Positions 1 to 13,800 of a DNA stretch of 64,000 bases are shown here, one piece after another. Below the pieces are notes generated by a model. That model had not been told where the DNA came from, did no database searches, and was given only the letters and a program-made list of their open reading frames with translations. Every line of letters begins with the position of its first letter. The first letter of the stretch is position 1. Source of the DNA: Tubulanus polymorphus (Eukaryota; Nemertea; Palaeonemertea; Tubulaniformes; Tubulanidae); the NCBI RefSeq assembly GCF_964204645.1, contig NC_134033.1, forward strand, positions 15,750,155 through 15,814,154, given 5' to 3'. A program made the position numbers and the translations under genes.

Positions 1-3000
1 TATCCGACGATTTATTTTGCGTTTCTGATGAAACTCGAATCGACCTAAAACGAAATAGAATAACGATGATATTGGAAACGAAAGTAAAGCAAGCGATGAT
101 CCAGATAACTGCTGTGAGGACAGTGTTCTCAATGAGGTCTGAACACGATGAGAATTGATCAGGATCCGGGAGACACCGGTCAATATTCGGTGCCATACAA
201 CAGAATTTATACGCGTCCGAAGCGAGAAAATATAAAGACGTCAAATTATCGAAGATATTATTTTCCACAGAAATTATCCGAGAGTTGTTGGTGATATCTA
301 GAACTCCCAGTGAACTCAACCCAGTAAACGCGTATCTGGATATTGATCTGATAGCGTTACTGCTGATATTCAAATATTTCAGCGCTGGTAAACCTCGGAA
401 TACGTTACGAGTAAGAGCCGATATAGAGAGACCGTGCAGATCCATAACCGGAAGTGACGTCAAACCGTTGAAGCTTCCGTCGTTCAAATATCTCAGCGGA
501 TTTCCAGCGAGTAAAAGTTGTTTTAAACTGTTTAAACCAGTGAATATATCAGCATGTAGTGATACTAGGTGATTATAGGACAGATCTAATATATTTAGAT
601 TGCGTAGATTAGAAAACGCGTTGGAGACAATATCAGATAAATCATTACGGGAAATATTGAGTATAAAAAGGTATAAAAATGGAGAAAATGTCGATTCATT
701 GAATCTAACTCGGTTATTCGATAAAATCAGAACGCGAGTCGACGCCGCAAAAATTTTAGAAATATCTGATAATAAAGCGTTTTCACAATCAATCAAACGA
801 CCTTGACATTTACAGTAGTTAGGACACGTGACGTCGCAGAAAGCCTCGTCATCCGAGTTGTGTTTACAATTTACGACGCCATCGCAAACTTCCGACTGAG
901 GAATACATCTGTGTTCATCACCGCATTTCAACATTCCTGGACACGAAAACGTTTCACAGTTGAATTCATCTTCTGAATGAGGACAATCTGATCGACCATC
1001 GCACACGTGTCTAATCGGTATACAGTAAGACGATGGACATTTCACTGTACCAGCTGCACATTCAAACTCGTTACAATTCAGTAAATGTTCGAGTCTTCTA
1101 CAAACAGGAAAACCTGACGACATTCTTTCTAAAATACATCTATCTCTTCTCGCGTAACAATGAGGAGAATTGAATGAACATCTTTGTTTATCCGATTCTG
1201 TACAGAGTGAAGTGAAATTGGTCGTGCAGTAGTTCTCTTTAGTGCAGTGAATTTGTGGTTTAATCGTTATGTCGGTTGTTACTATTTCATCTTCTTCGAG
1301 GTCCCCGCCACAATCTACAACACCATCCCGGAACAACAGAGAACTGATACATTCGCCATTTACACACAAAAACCCGTTACATTCGTCGGAAGAGCAGACG
1401 ATTTCATCGGATTTATCTTTACAATCAACCAGTCCATCACATCGTTTATATTTACCCACACATTGTCCGTTTTTACACTTAAACTGTTCAGAGGAACATA
1501 AAGTATGATAGCACGAGTTCTCATCTGATCCGTCAGCGCAATCTCGTACAAAATCACATAAATTACTCACTGATATAACTTCTCCATCTGAACACTGGAA
1601 CTGACTGTGTAAGTTTGAACCCGAACAATCGAGTTCATCTTCACCGTGTTGACAGTCGTTTCTAGTATCACATACGCGATGGTCGCTGATACATCTTTGA
1701 TCGTTACATTGAAACTGCCACGATTTACATCCGCTTATAGAAGCTAACTCTTCACCAGTTACATTATAGGAACATAGCACGGAATGAACTACATTTGTCC
1801 CATTATCGAAGGCAGTCACTGACCATTTCACTGTTTTAATATACGTTATCCAATCTCTAATTACAACTGGTTTTATTGCCACAATTCTTCCGCTTGTATG
1901 ATTAGTCAGTATAGCGCCATATTGATGCTGATAGTGGAAAACATTTATCAAATTCTGAATATCAATATTAGATGTTATTATACCTATGTCTCCACCGATT
2001 GTAAGACAGATTTCTTTGGCTGTCTGGATTGTTAGACTTTTAGTATGGAGCGTTTTCCAGGCTGTAAGTATCTGATAGCAATGCGCTTCTATATGAATCC
2101 ATCCTCTCAGACACGTGGAGTTAAATCGTTTAAAGTTGTTGCGTGTTATTTCAGTTGTATCGTTTTGTGAAGATGGATTAAAGTCTTTTCTTTCTGTTTC
2201 GCAAATGAATGTTGTATGTATTTGTATGATTTGACACGGGAATCGAACCCAGTTCGCTGATCCTCGTGGATTATTCAGTATCATCGCCGCACACGGCATA
2301 TTGACGTCATTTATCGGTTGTTTTAGTTGGGGAGATATCAATCCTAGAATAACTTCTGGTATTGTTTCATTAACAGCAGGTTTAAACCACTCTGTGTAAC
2401 TCAACGGTTTTCCATCAGACCACGAGTAATAACCACTGGACTCCTTTAAAAACAAACAAACACGTGTTATACATTAGTGAACATTCTTATTAGATTTTTT
2501 CCTGTGTTCTATATTTTTAGAAATAACTCAACAAGTGGTTAGAAAATTAATCACAATATCCAAATGTTAATGATAAAATAAATTGCATGTTACCTGCCAT
2601 TTCAATCCAATCATCACAATAAGTCCCGCCTGTGAATATGCCTCATGAAGCAGTTTTGTAGCGAACCGTTTTTTTACGGCCATCATTTCATGTTGAGAGT
2701 TGATACTAAGAAGATGTCCTCCATATTTCTGTTGACAGTAAATTTCAGCGTTTTCCCAATTCAGACGTTTGTGTTTGATGTATCTAATACACGAAACACC
2801 AGAATCTAGAAAATCTGATCGGCAGCCATTAATTAGATTTTTCAGTAAAGGCGATTGTTCTAAAGTGTATTGAATTTTAAATATTGGCATGTACCCCTCA
2901 GTCTTGAAGTACAAGTCATACCCGAGTAGACTGTACAATACAAGTCCTGCTACTGCGTTATTTTCACATACTTTCGTTATATGACGGGTTTCCGATATAA

Positions 3001-5271
3001 ATGACAATAATAAATTGTTCGGGTCATCAAATATTTTGATAATTTGTGTCAGTGATATTGATTCCCTGGTGCGATAATCAAGAGATTTAGAGCATGATGT
3101 TTGTCCGATAAATTTAAACAGGAATCTGATGTAATAATTTATATTTTTGTCAGTAGGATTAGAAAAATCAAAGAATTGTGTTTTATGAAAGGAAGAAAAT
3201 CCAGGGAAGTTTGGTGACTGCACGAGTCCACAATAATCAATCTTTTTTATTCCACCAATAAGAATTCGCATCACTTGAATTATCTTTAATTTCTGACATT
3301 TACGCCGTAATACAATCATTAGTGGTGACCTCCAGAATTCATATTTAGTGCGCAATAATTTCACGTGGTTTAATACGAGACTGGTATTAAACACATGATT
3401 ATTGAGACTTATCGCTGAACAGGGATTCCTGGCTCCACGATAACAACTGTCAATTTGATATTCATGATCTGATAAAACATCTATATTTTCTATCGGTAAG
3501 CGTCGATTTTCAGGTGTAATCACGAGACAATGTGATGTCATAGTGATCTGGCGTTCTCCCTCCCGTAGAACATACCCGTCACAGTCGGTAGGAACAAACA
3601 TGAGGTCACGAGTTGATACTAGTTTATCATGCCAGTTGTAAGCGTATGTTACTACAGTAACCGGTCCTCCTGATGTAATCAGACTAACAACAGATCGACC
3701 ATCATAGTTTCCCAGACCAGCAGGACAATACGGACCATAGCGTCTAGCTGTAAAATTACTACCATCATATATATAAAATCCAGCTCTTTCACAATTCTCT
3801 GATAAAACTGTTAGTTTTAATCCAGACTCATAGATGTCGATTTTCGAGCTGAGTGCAAATCTACTGACACGATATTGTAACTTCCGTTTCGAATGTCTAG
3901 GGATGATATGAAAGAATGGCACTTTATGACCATATAATATCTACAATATATTTGAAAATAAAAACATATTATGAGGATTTTATTATTACGATATTTTCTG
4001 CCTCAATACAATAAATCGGCAGCATATTTTGTGTTTTTACTCACTTTTTTATTTTCCACTTTGACGTCTGTTTCCTTCAATGATTCTATTTTGTATTCGA
4101 TCAATGTTGAATTTCTAAACGATTTTCCGACAAAATTCTCTGATAACAGTAAACACAATATCACGAGAAATCCGTCAGATTTTACACTTAAAGATTCCAG
4201 GTAGTTTTTACCGAGTAAAATATCAGTTCCGACAACCGTTAAACCTTCCAGTTTATAAACACCGATGACGTCACCGGAAGTGACGAGATCACGTGACCAG
4301 TTGAAGACGACGTACTGCAGTATTTCAGCTCTGATAAACCAGCAGTATAAGCGTTTAGACTGAGTTATTACGTGCGGCCTATCACCAGGTATGAGCACTC
4401 CGGATTTGTTTTTGTAGATCGGAATCGATGGATTAGAAATATTCCAATCAGATATTCTATACATTTTAACGAATAGATTAGTTTTGAGCTCTGACTGGAC
4501 CTGTTTCATTGAAAAAGTGACGATAGCTTTGTTAGTTTTAGTGTAAATAGAGATGGGCGGATGTCCGGTTTGTTCCCGTATATTCATTATAGGTTCACTT
4601 GAGTTCCATCCGTCATAAATCTGAACGGTCACATATAAACCTGCTTGTTTGATTCTAAAATCTATTTTCTCAAAAGTCAAATTCATACCGAATCCCTCTG
4701 GTATCCCGGACCACTCCAGCCGGAAGAGGTGACAAAGTATATTCATGTAGATGGCAAATTTATAACCAGTTCTAATAGTTTGTAATTGTTTTATTCTGTT
4801 TGAGTGACAGTCGTGAACAGTTTTTAAATGTATTTCCTCCAAACGATAAAATACATAAACTCGACTTCCTTTCACAACATCATTTACATCACTCTTGAAC
4901 ATCAACGATAATGAATTACTGCGGTAAATATCTAATTGTTTTCCATCACCGCACAGTAAGTTATCAGAATCGCTGATGCGAAGATAGTTATCTCTACAGA
5001 ATATAGACTGTTCGATGTCGTAGTAAACTTGGATGTAAAAGGTACTTGGTAAAGAGCTGTTGATGAACCAATAACATTGAACACCGCGCGTAAACGACGG
5101 ATAATTCGGTGAAACGATGTAACCGGACGTAGAATCGAGTGAAAACCACGTATTGTTACACCGTGAACTGACAGTTACAGACGGTTGATCGGTAGAGATC
5201 CGATCAGTCGTCTGAACCGACGACAGTTTCATTAGTAGAATGAGTAATAACGTTAAGAGACTACGCGTCAT
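1..5271 (-). CDS. Copy A: GRL101-like CUB/C-type lectin/LDLa/LRR receptor (GPCR), 3' end outside window
   Basis: First member of the tandem array, read right to left. Exons: 4045-5271 (409 codons), 2594-3940 (449 codons) and 2443 to beyond position 1, all joined in phase 0. Donors are AAA|GTGAGT and CAG|GTAACA; acceptors are TTGTAG and TTTAAAG. Exon 1 encodes a signal peptide (MTRSLLTLLLILLMKLSS) and CUB-like modules. Exon 2 adds CUB-like modules and the first half of a C-type lectin fold. Exon 3 holds the rest of that fold, a second lectin-like domain, LDLa repeats, leucine-rich repeats and the start of the 7TM region. The window edge cuts it just after TM1, in the first intracellular loop. 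Exon 3 aligns with copy B at a constant offset of 8648 bases, so I see no frameshift. Its exon 2 has divergent patches against B and C, notably around 3229-3297. Ligand unknown; a surface recognition role is inferred from the domains. Confidence 0.85.
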
Positions 5272-5496
5272 GTTGACATTCTCCTCGATCAGTTTAACTC
5301 TAACTACAGCGAATAGATTTTAATCCAATTAATGTAGGGCGTTTCCCAGTGAATATGGATAGAGCTGGATGAGACTGACTCGGACTACACGGCGACCGTA
5401 AAAAGAAATTCAATAATCTACGAAACCGAATTAATGATTAACGAGATTTAAACGAGGTGTAAAAATATAATTCGATATCTAATGCCGAGTCAGTTC

Positions 5497-5502
5497 TATA
5501 TA
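5497..5502 (-). promoter_or_regulatory. Possible TATA box of receptor copy A
   Basis: On the minus strand TATATA lies about 226 bases before the copy A ATG, directly followed by a block (CTGACTCGGCAT) kept in all three copies. Position conservation is the only support; the transcription start is not known. Confidence 0.3.
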
Positions 5503-5570
5503 CATACCATTTTTCAATGTTATTTCAAAACTCTAAATACGTTCTATTTCGAATACTGTCTCTGCCTTGA

Positions 5571-5690
5571 CGTAAGGTGCTGCCGCAATACTCCTTGTAA
5601 GTGGGTTTTCTAGATACTGACTTTAGTCGACTCTGGCCATCGACGTGTTGAGGAGCACGTGGCGATTACCAGAGGCGATTCATATTTTTT
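5571..5690. mobile_element. Half of a palindromic MITE-like element (CCGTAAGGTGCTGCCGC family)
   Basis: Begins CGTAAGGTGCTGCCGC and runs through the element's left arm and centre, with a degenerate right arm. It is the array copy of the family seen complete at 6324-6489 and 55283-55442. No coding capacity. Confidence 0.55.
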
Positions 5691-6323
5691 TTATCTTGAA
5701 ATAGGTATTAAACCTGTAATCTATTTGATTCGTAAAGATTTACAATAATCTTATTGTGAATAGTTTTATTTCTTATTCATATGTCAACCTGGAAGCGGAG
5801 ACAAAGTACAAAAGATAAAGAGTGAATTAAAGTGACAGTGATTAATAGTGAATATATCATCATATTACATAATATTTGCATCAATCACGAACCCTGGGTT
5901 CTTGTAGATCAGATAATTCAAAATTTCCTGATAGTCACCTGATATTCCCTGACAGATTTTCAAGAAAACTGTTCCGGAATCCGGAATTCGCTGATTTCCC
6001 TGATCTGTATAAGAACCCTGTAAATCATTGTGCTGATTACTTTCCCAGTCTTGTGTCGGTTCACTAAATTTTAAAATCAAAAACAAAGTTTCCGAATATT
6101 TCAGTGCGGCTTGTTACTTCGGTAAATATTCATTATGATTCTCGAGGATAGAAAATAGAGTGCGTTTGCATCGCGGATTTAGGGATCACCGGGATAATTC
6201 TCAGATACCAACCGAAGAGGGAGCGATGGTTGTCAGTCATAACGAACAAGGGCACGGGATAATCAGAGATAATCGGTTCCGTTGTAAGCGCAGTCTTGTG
6301 CAGCGCGTAGTTCGTAGTAGGTA

Positions 6324-6489
6324 CCGTAAGGTGCTGCCGCTATGCTCGTCGTAAGCGGATTTTCCAGACACTAATCTCAGCCAACTCTGGCAACCAACTT
6401 GCAGAAGAACAAGTCTCGGTTGCCAGAGTCGGCTCGTATTAGTGTGTGAAATATCCGCTAACGACGAGCATAGCGGCAGCACCTCACGG
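6324..6489. mobile_element. Palindromic MITE-like element, complete
   Basis: About 166 bases with long inverted arms: the left end CCGTAAGGTGCTGCCGC is mirrored by GCGGCAGCACCTCACGG at the right end, and the GCTCGTCG...TAGCGG and CTCTGGCAACC blocks are mirrored inside. It is non-coding and would fold into a near-perfect hairpin. The superfamily is not identifiable from this alone. Confidence 0.7.
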
Positions 6490-7869
6490 AATATCGTTAC
6501 TACGGATGACTGCGCCAGAAAATGCTGTCCGTTATAATCGATAGTTTTAGAACTTCGTTCGCGCGACTAGATAACGACTAATATCTATATAATACTCATT
6601 AATAGTTTACGGCGAAATGTTTTTGGTTGTGTACAAAATTCCGTTTGACGAAGCGACGCTTTTGATTTTAACGGGACCGGAATAATACACCAATTGTCTT
6701 TCACCAGCGCCGACTCGCAACGTCTGTCGACGTTACACTTGAAAACGCAGTCGTCACCTTTTTACTTCTTACAAATATATTCTATTTGTCTATTTATTAT
6801 TCAATTGCTTATTCATTTATGTGTCTATTACATTTCATTCTCGTTTTTTGTTATCGGTAGTAGTGAATCATTTTGTTTTTGCGAATACATTTGAACCTCT
6901 ATATTTATGCATCTATAGTGTGTACAGTGGTGGTTGTGGAAGCATTTTGACATTTGTAAATATAATATAATAATCATTGCATGCATTGGACATTAGAATA
7001 CATGGCTGCGCCGGTCACTGAGTCGTTTGTCTCGCATGGCGGGAGTACGCGTGATAATCAGAGGCTTTCGACTCGCACCGGGGGCTAAACGCTAATAATA
7101 CTTCATGAAATCTAAGTTCGATATGATTCGAAAGAATATTGCTCATTCACATTTCGAAATTGATCGTTTTTTCCAGATGTCAGAATAAGAGCTATGTTTT
7201 ATTCTTATTTTCATCATTTTAGGTCCGCAATAAAATCCAATTTTCGAGAGAATCAAAAAAGACGTCACAAACTTTTTTCGTTGTTGGATAATTTTTGCTT
7301 TTCTAAATGTAATTCAGAGATACATAATAAAAACTAGATGATATTCATAGACTGTGTATAATATTTATCTTGAATTGTTTTGTGTTCGAGACATAATTCA
7401 ATCATCTTTTCGACCGTGCACCACTCATAAATGCTGGTGGATCCGGACTCCGAGTAAAGCTCTGGTCTGTTTTTGTCCTACAATGTATAATCTACCGGTA
7501 ATGTTCTTTTGTAACTGCAGATTTTAACAAATCGATATAAATGCGCAGAAGGCTATAAGAACTCTTTCCATTTCTGTAACTAAACCCTTGGAGTAATCAT
7601 ATTGTCAAATGATTCATAACCATGAGTGTTAATTTCTCCTCGAGAGTAAAATACAGTATTGGATCTTGGGTCATTTACTGTAACGAGGTAGCAAGTGATT
7701 ATGGGGCGAATCGGGCCGATTATTGGTTGTCGTCACACGAATCAAGACCCGCGATAATCTCCGGTAATCCGAGCTACAGTAAAAATCATCTTTAACCCGA
7801 TTTGTTTCGTAAATAAATTCGATCCGATCGTAAATAAGATATAGATTTCATTTGCACAACGCCGTGAGG

Positions 7870-10800
7870 CTATTTGTTTGGTTTTCTGCGTTTATTTCGA
7901 GCTCGTATGGATTTCATATCGATTGTTAGAATAGTATAAAGAAGTGGGTTCAGAGTTGAGTTTATCGGTAAGAAAAGAACGGCCAGCCAAGCGGCGACCT
8001 GGTTCGGTATCTCGACCAAAAATACGGCGCACAACTGAACGATTATTAACGGTAACCAGCAAAATAAATTACACAAATTGATGACTAAACTGCGTCGAGC
8101 TAGAACGAGTTCTGTAGGATCAGCTCTACCCGAACCGGACCTGCTTCCGGATACATACTTGTACATCTGAGCGTACGACATCATTATCAGAGTGAGAATA
8201 ATCGCGTTTAATACAGCGAATATAGCGAACGAATATTGCCAACCATTGACATCTATAGATATTAAATTCATAGGTAAACAGATACCCGTGCTACCGTAAA
8301 AATTATCACCGAAATAAGATGAACGGGACAGCGGCAGAAAGGCGATGAAACTCAGAAATATCCAGCATAAACAAGACAGAATCATAATAATATTTGAGGA
8401 TAAAACTGGGTTACCAGAAAATGGATCGACGATATTCGAATATCTGAAACGCGTGAGGAGAAAGAGAAATGTTAAAGAACCTTCACAAGATATCGTCACC
8501 ACAATTCCTGCAACGCTGCATAATGAACTGCGAGTCCAAGTTTCAGAATACAGAAAATAAACACCTTTATAAACGTGATCAGTTCCAGCGATCAGAAACA
8601 GATAAACAGACATCAGCAAATCACAAAGCGCGATATTAATGATGAGGATATCTGAAGATTTATTTCGCGTTTCTGATGAAATTCGAATCGACCTAAAACG
8701 AAATAGAATAACGATAATATTGGAAACGAAAGTAAAGCAAGCGATGATCCAGATAACAGCTCTGAGAACAGTGTTCTCAATGAGGTCTGAACACGATGAG
8801 AATTGATCAGGATCCGGGAGACACCGGTCAATATTCGGCGCCATACAACAGAATTTATACGCGTCCGAAGCGAGAAAATATAAAGACGTCAAATTATCGA
8901 AGATATTATTTTTCACAGAAATTATCCGTGAGTTGTTGGTGATATCTAGAACTCCCAGTGAACTCAACCCAGAAAACGCGTATCTGGATATTGATATGAC
9001 TGCGTTACTGCTGATATTCAAATATTTCAGCGCTGGTAAACCTCGGAATACGTTACGAGTAAGAACCGATATAGAGAGACCGTGCAGATCCATAACCGGA
9101 AGTGACGACAAACCGTTGAAGCTTCCATCTTCCAAATATCTCAGCGGATTTCCAGCGAGTAAAAGTTGTTTTAAATTGTTTAAACCAGTGAATGTATCAG
9201 CGTGTAGTGATACTAGGTGATTATACGACAGATCTAATATATTTAGATTGCGTAGATTAGAAAACGCGTTGGAGACAATATCAGATAAATCATTACGGGA
9301 AATATTGAGTATAAAAAGGTATAAAAATGGAGAAAATGTCGATTCATTGAATCTAACTCGGTTATTCGATAAAATCAGAACGCGAGTCGACGCCGCAAAA
9401 ATTCCAGAAATATCTGATAATAAAGCGTTTTCACAATCAATCAAACGACCTTGACATTTACAGTAGTTAGGACACGTGACATCGCAGAAAGCCTCGTCAT
9501 CCGAGTTGTGTTTACAATTAACGACGCCATCGCAAACTTCCGACTGAGGAATACATCTATTTTCATCGCCGCATTTAAACATTCCCGGACACGAAAACGT
9601 TTTACAATTGAATTCATCTTCTGAATGAGGACAATCTGATCGACCATCGCACACGTGTCTAATCGGTATACAGTAAGACGATGGACATTTCACTGTACCA
9701 GCTGCACATTCAAACTCATTACAATTCAGTAAATGTTCGAGTCTTCTACAAACAGGAAAACCTGTTGACATTCTTTCTAAAATACATCTATCTCTTCTCG
9801 CGTAACAATGAGGAGAATTGAATGAACATCTTTGTTTATCCGATTCTGTACAGAGTGAAGTGAAATTGGTCGTGCAGTAGTTCTCTGTAGTGCAGTGAAT
9901 TTGTGGTTTAATCGTTATGTTTGTTGGCACTATTTCATCTTCTTCGAGGTCCCCGCCACAATCTACAACACCATCCCGATACAACAGAGAACTGATACAT
10001 TCACCATTTACACACAAAAACCCGTTACATTCGTCGGAAGAGCAGCCTATTTCGTCGGATTTATCTTTACAATCAACCAGTCCATCACATCGTTTATATT
10101 TACCCACACATTGTCCGTTTTTACACTTAAACTGTTCTGAGGAACATAAAGTATGATAGCACGAGTTCTCATCTGATCCGTCAGCGCAATCTCGTACAAA
10201 ATCACACACATTACTCACTGATATAACTCGTCCATCCGAACACTGGAACTGACTGTCTAAGTTTGAACCCGAACAATCGAGTTCATCTTCACCGTGTTGA
10301 CAGTCGTTTCTATTGTCACATTCGCGATGGTCGCTGATACATCTTTGATCGTTACATTGAAACTGCCACGATTTACATCCGCTTATAGAAGCTAACTCTT
10401 CACCAGTTACATCATAGGAACATAGCATGGAATGCGCTACATCTGTGATATCATCGAAGGCAATCACTGACCATTTCACTGTTTTAATATACGTTATCCA
10501 ATCTCTGATTACAACTGGTTTTATTGTCACAATTCTTCCGCTTGTACGATTAGTCAGTATAGCGCCATATTGATGCTGATAGTGGAAAACATTTATCAAA
10601 TTCTGAATATCAATATTAGATGTTATTATACCTATGTCACCTCCGATTGTAAGACACATTTCTTTGGCTGTCTGGATTGTTAAACTTTTAGTATGGAGCG
10701 TTTTCCAGGCTGTAAGTATCTGATAGCAATGCGCTTCTATATGAATCCATCCTCTTAGACACGTGGAGTTAAATCGTTCAAAGTTGTTGCGTGTTATTTC

Positions 10801-13800
10801 AGTTGTATCGTTTTGGGAAGATGAATTAAAGTCGTTTCTCTCTGTTTCACAAATGAATGTTGTATGCGTTTGTATAATTTGACACGGGAATCGAACCCAG
10901 TTCGCTGATCCTCGTGGATTATTCAGTATCATCGCTGTACACGGCATATTGACGTCATTTATCGGTTGTTTTAGTTGGGGAGATATCAATCCTAGAATAA
11001 CATCTGGTATTGTTTCATTAACAGCAGGTTTAAACCACTCTGTGTAACTCAACGGTTTCCCATCAGACCACGAGTAATAACCACTGGACTCCTTTAAAAA
11101 CAAACAAACACGTGTTATACATTATTGAATATTTTTTTTTAGATTGTTCTATTATTTTAGAAATAACTCAATATCTCAACACGTGGTGATAAACTTATCA
11201 AAATTTCCAAATGTTTGTGATAAAATAAATTGCATGTTACCTGCCATTTCAATCCAATCATCACAATAAGTCCTGCTTGTGAATATGCCTCATGAAGCAG
11301 TTTTGTAGCGAACAGCTTTTTTACGGCCATCATTTCTTGTTGAGAGTTGATACTGAGAAGATGTCCTCCATATCTCTGTTGACAGTAAATTTCAGCGTTC
11401 TCCCAATTCAGACGTTTATGTTTGATGTATCTAATACACGAAACACCAGAATCTAGAAAATCTGATCGGCAGCCATTTATTCGATGTTTCAATAAAGGAG
11501 ATTTTTCTAAAGTGTATTGAATTTGAAATATTGGCATGAACTCTGACAGCTCGAAATACAAGTCATACCCGAGTAGACTGTACAATACAAGTCCGGCTAC
11601 TGCGTTATTTTCACATATTTTTGTTATATGACGGGTTTCTGTAAACGCGGAAAATAAATCGTTTGGATCGTCAAATATTTTGAAAATTTGTGTCAGTAAT
11701 ATTGATTCCCTGGTGTGGTAATCCGTAGATGTAGAGCATGATGTTTGTCCGATAAATTTAAACAGGAATCTGATGTAATAATTTATATTTATGTCGGATG
11801 AAAAAGAAAAAATATAGAATAATTGTGCAGTATAGGTAGTTAATCCAGGGAAGTCCGGTGACTGCACGAGTCCACAATGAATCTTATTTCTCGTGTTCCC
11901 TCCCATAAAACCTGGATTGCGTTGACTCAGTTTTAGTTTCTGACATTTACGTCGTAATACAATCATTAGTGGTAACCTCCAGAATTCATATTTAGTGCGT
12001 AATAATTTCACATGGTTTGATACGAGACTGGTATTTAACACGTGACTATTGAGACTTATCACTGAACAGGGATTCCTAGCTCCACGATAACATCTGTCAA
12101 TTTGATATTCATGTTCTGATAATACATCTATGTTTTCTATCGGTTGGCGTCGATTTTCAGGTGTAATCACGAGACAATGTGACGTCATAGTGAGCTGACG
12201 TTCTCCCTCCCGTAGAACATACCCGTCACAGTCGGTAGCAGCAAACACGAGGTCACCAGTTGTTACTAGTATATCATGCCAGTTGTAAGCGTATGTTACT
12301 ACAGTAACCGGTCCTCCTGATGTAATCAGACTCGGAACAGATCGACCATTGTTTCCCAGACCATCAGGACAATACGGACCATAGCGTCTAGCTGTAAAAT
12401 TTGCACCATCATATATATAAAATCCAGCTCTCTCACAATTCTCTGATAAAACTGTTAGTTTTAATCTATAATTTGATCGTATATCCTCATAGATGTCGAC
12501 TTTCGAGCTGAGTGCAAATCTACTGATACGATATTGTAACTTCCATTTCGAATATCTGGGGAACAGATTAGAATGTGACACTCTCCGATAGTATGGTACC
12601 TACAAAAGATGCAAACATGAAGTAGATCATCAGCATCCAATGAAATATTTCATGCCTTATTTATATTTACCATTCCACAGCAAAATATTGCCACTTGACC
12701 ATTCTAAACGAATTATGTTCGAAAGAAAGTTGGTAGCTCGAGTCAAATTTAAAAGTTTTAAACATTTCGTCATTGTCATTGAGAAAAAAACCCACAAAAA
12801 ACTGTCGACATATTTTCGTGCTGTTTTACTCACTCCTTTATTTTCTACTTTGACGTCTGTTTCCTTCAATGATTCTATTTTGTAGTCGATCAATGTTGAA
12901 TTTCTAAACGATTTCCCGACAAAATTCTCTGATAACAGTAAACACAATATCACGAGAAATCCGTCAGATTTTACGCTTAAAGATTCCAGGTAGTTTTTAC
13001 CGAGTAAAATATCAGTTCCGACAACCGTTAAACCTTCCAGTTTATAAACACCGATGACGTCACCGGAAGTGACGAGATCACGTGTCCAGTTGAAGACGAC
13101 GTACTGCAGTATTTCAGCTATGATAGACCAGCAGTATAAGCGTTTAGACCGAGTTATTACGTGCGGCCTATCACCAGGTATGAGCACTCCGGATTTGTTT
13201 TTATAGATCGGAATCGATGGATTAGAAATATTCCAATCTGATATTCTATACATTTTAACGAATAGATTAGTTTTGAGTGATAATCGGACCTGTTTCATTG
13301 AAAAAGTGACGATAGCTTTGTTAGTTTTCGTGTAAATAGAGATGGGCGGATGTCCGGTTTGTTCCCGTATATTCATTATAGGTTCACTTGTGTTCCATCC
13401 GTCATAAATCTGAACGGTCACATATAAACCTGCTTGTTTGATTCTAAAATCTATTTTCTCAAAAGTTAAATTCATACCGAAACCCTTTGGTATCCCGGAC
13501 CACTCCAGCTGGAGGAGACGACAAGTTAACATGTAGATGGCAAATTTGTAACCAGTTTTAATAGTTTGTAATTGTTTTATATATTTTGAGGAACAGTCGT
13601 GAACAGTTTTCAGATGTTTTTCCTCCAAACGATAAAATACATAAACGCGACTTCCTTTCACAACATCATTTACATCACTCTTGAACATCAACGATAATGA
13701 ATTACTGCGGTAAATATCTAATCGTTTTCCATCACCGCACAGTAAGTTATCAGAATCGCTGATGTGAAGATAGTTATCTCTACAGAATATAGACGGCTCG

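Larger units (their letters stand above)
5272..7869. repeat. Array spacer between copies A and B (about 2.6 kb duplicated unit)
   Basis: Non-coding spacer, 5' flank of copy A and 3' flank of copy B. It is nearly identical to 14058-16648, with only scattered substitutions and small indels, which shows the duplication unit covers a whole gene plus spacer. It contains two pieces of the palindromic CCGTAAGGTGCTGCCGC element. I see no exon in it; its short ORFs are not shared outside the repeat and look like chance. Confidence 0.85.

Noticed and set aside
285-572. Plus-strand ORF conserved in all three receptor copies (also near 8933 and 17676)
   Set aside because: It lies antisense to the LRR-coding part of exon 3. 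Its conservation follows from the sense gene, and it breaks differently at the ends.
11157-11240. Extension of receptor exon 2 past KWQ (VTCNLFYHKH...)
   Set aside because: The sequence after CAG is a consensus donor (GTAACA). Joining to the GAGTCC acceptor restores a continuous C-type lectin fold in all copies.
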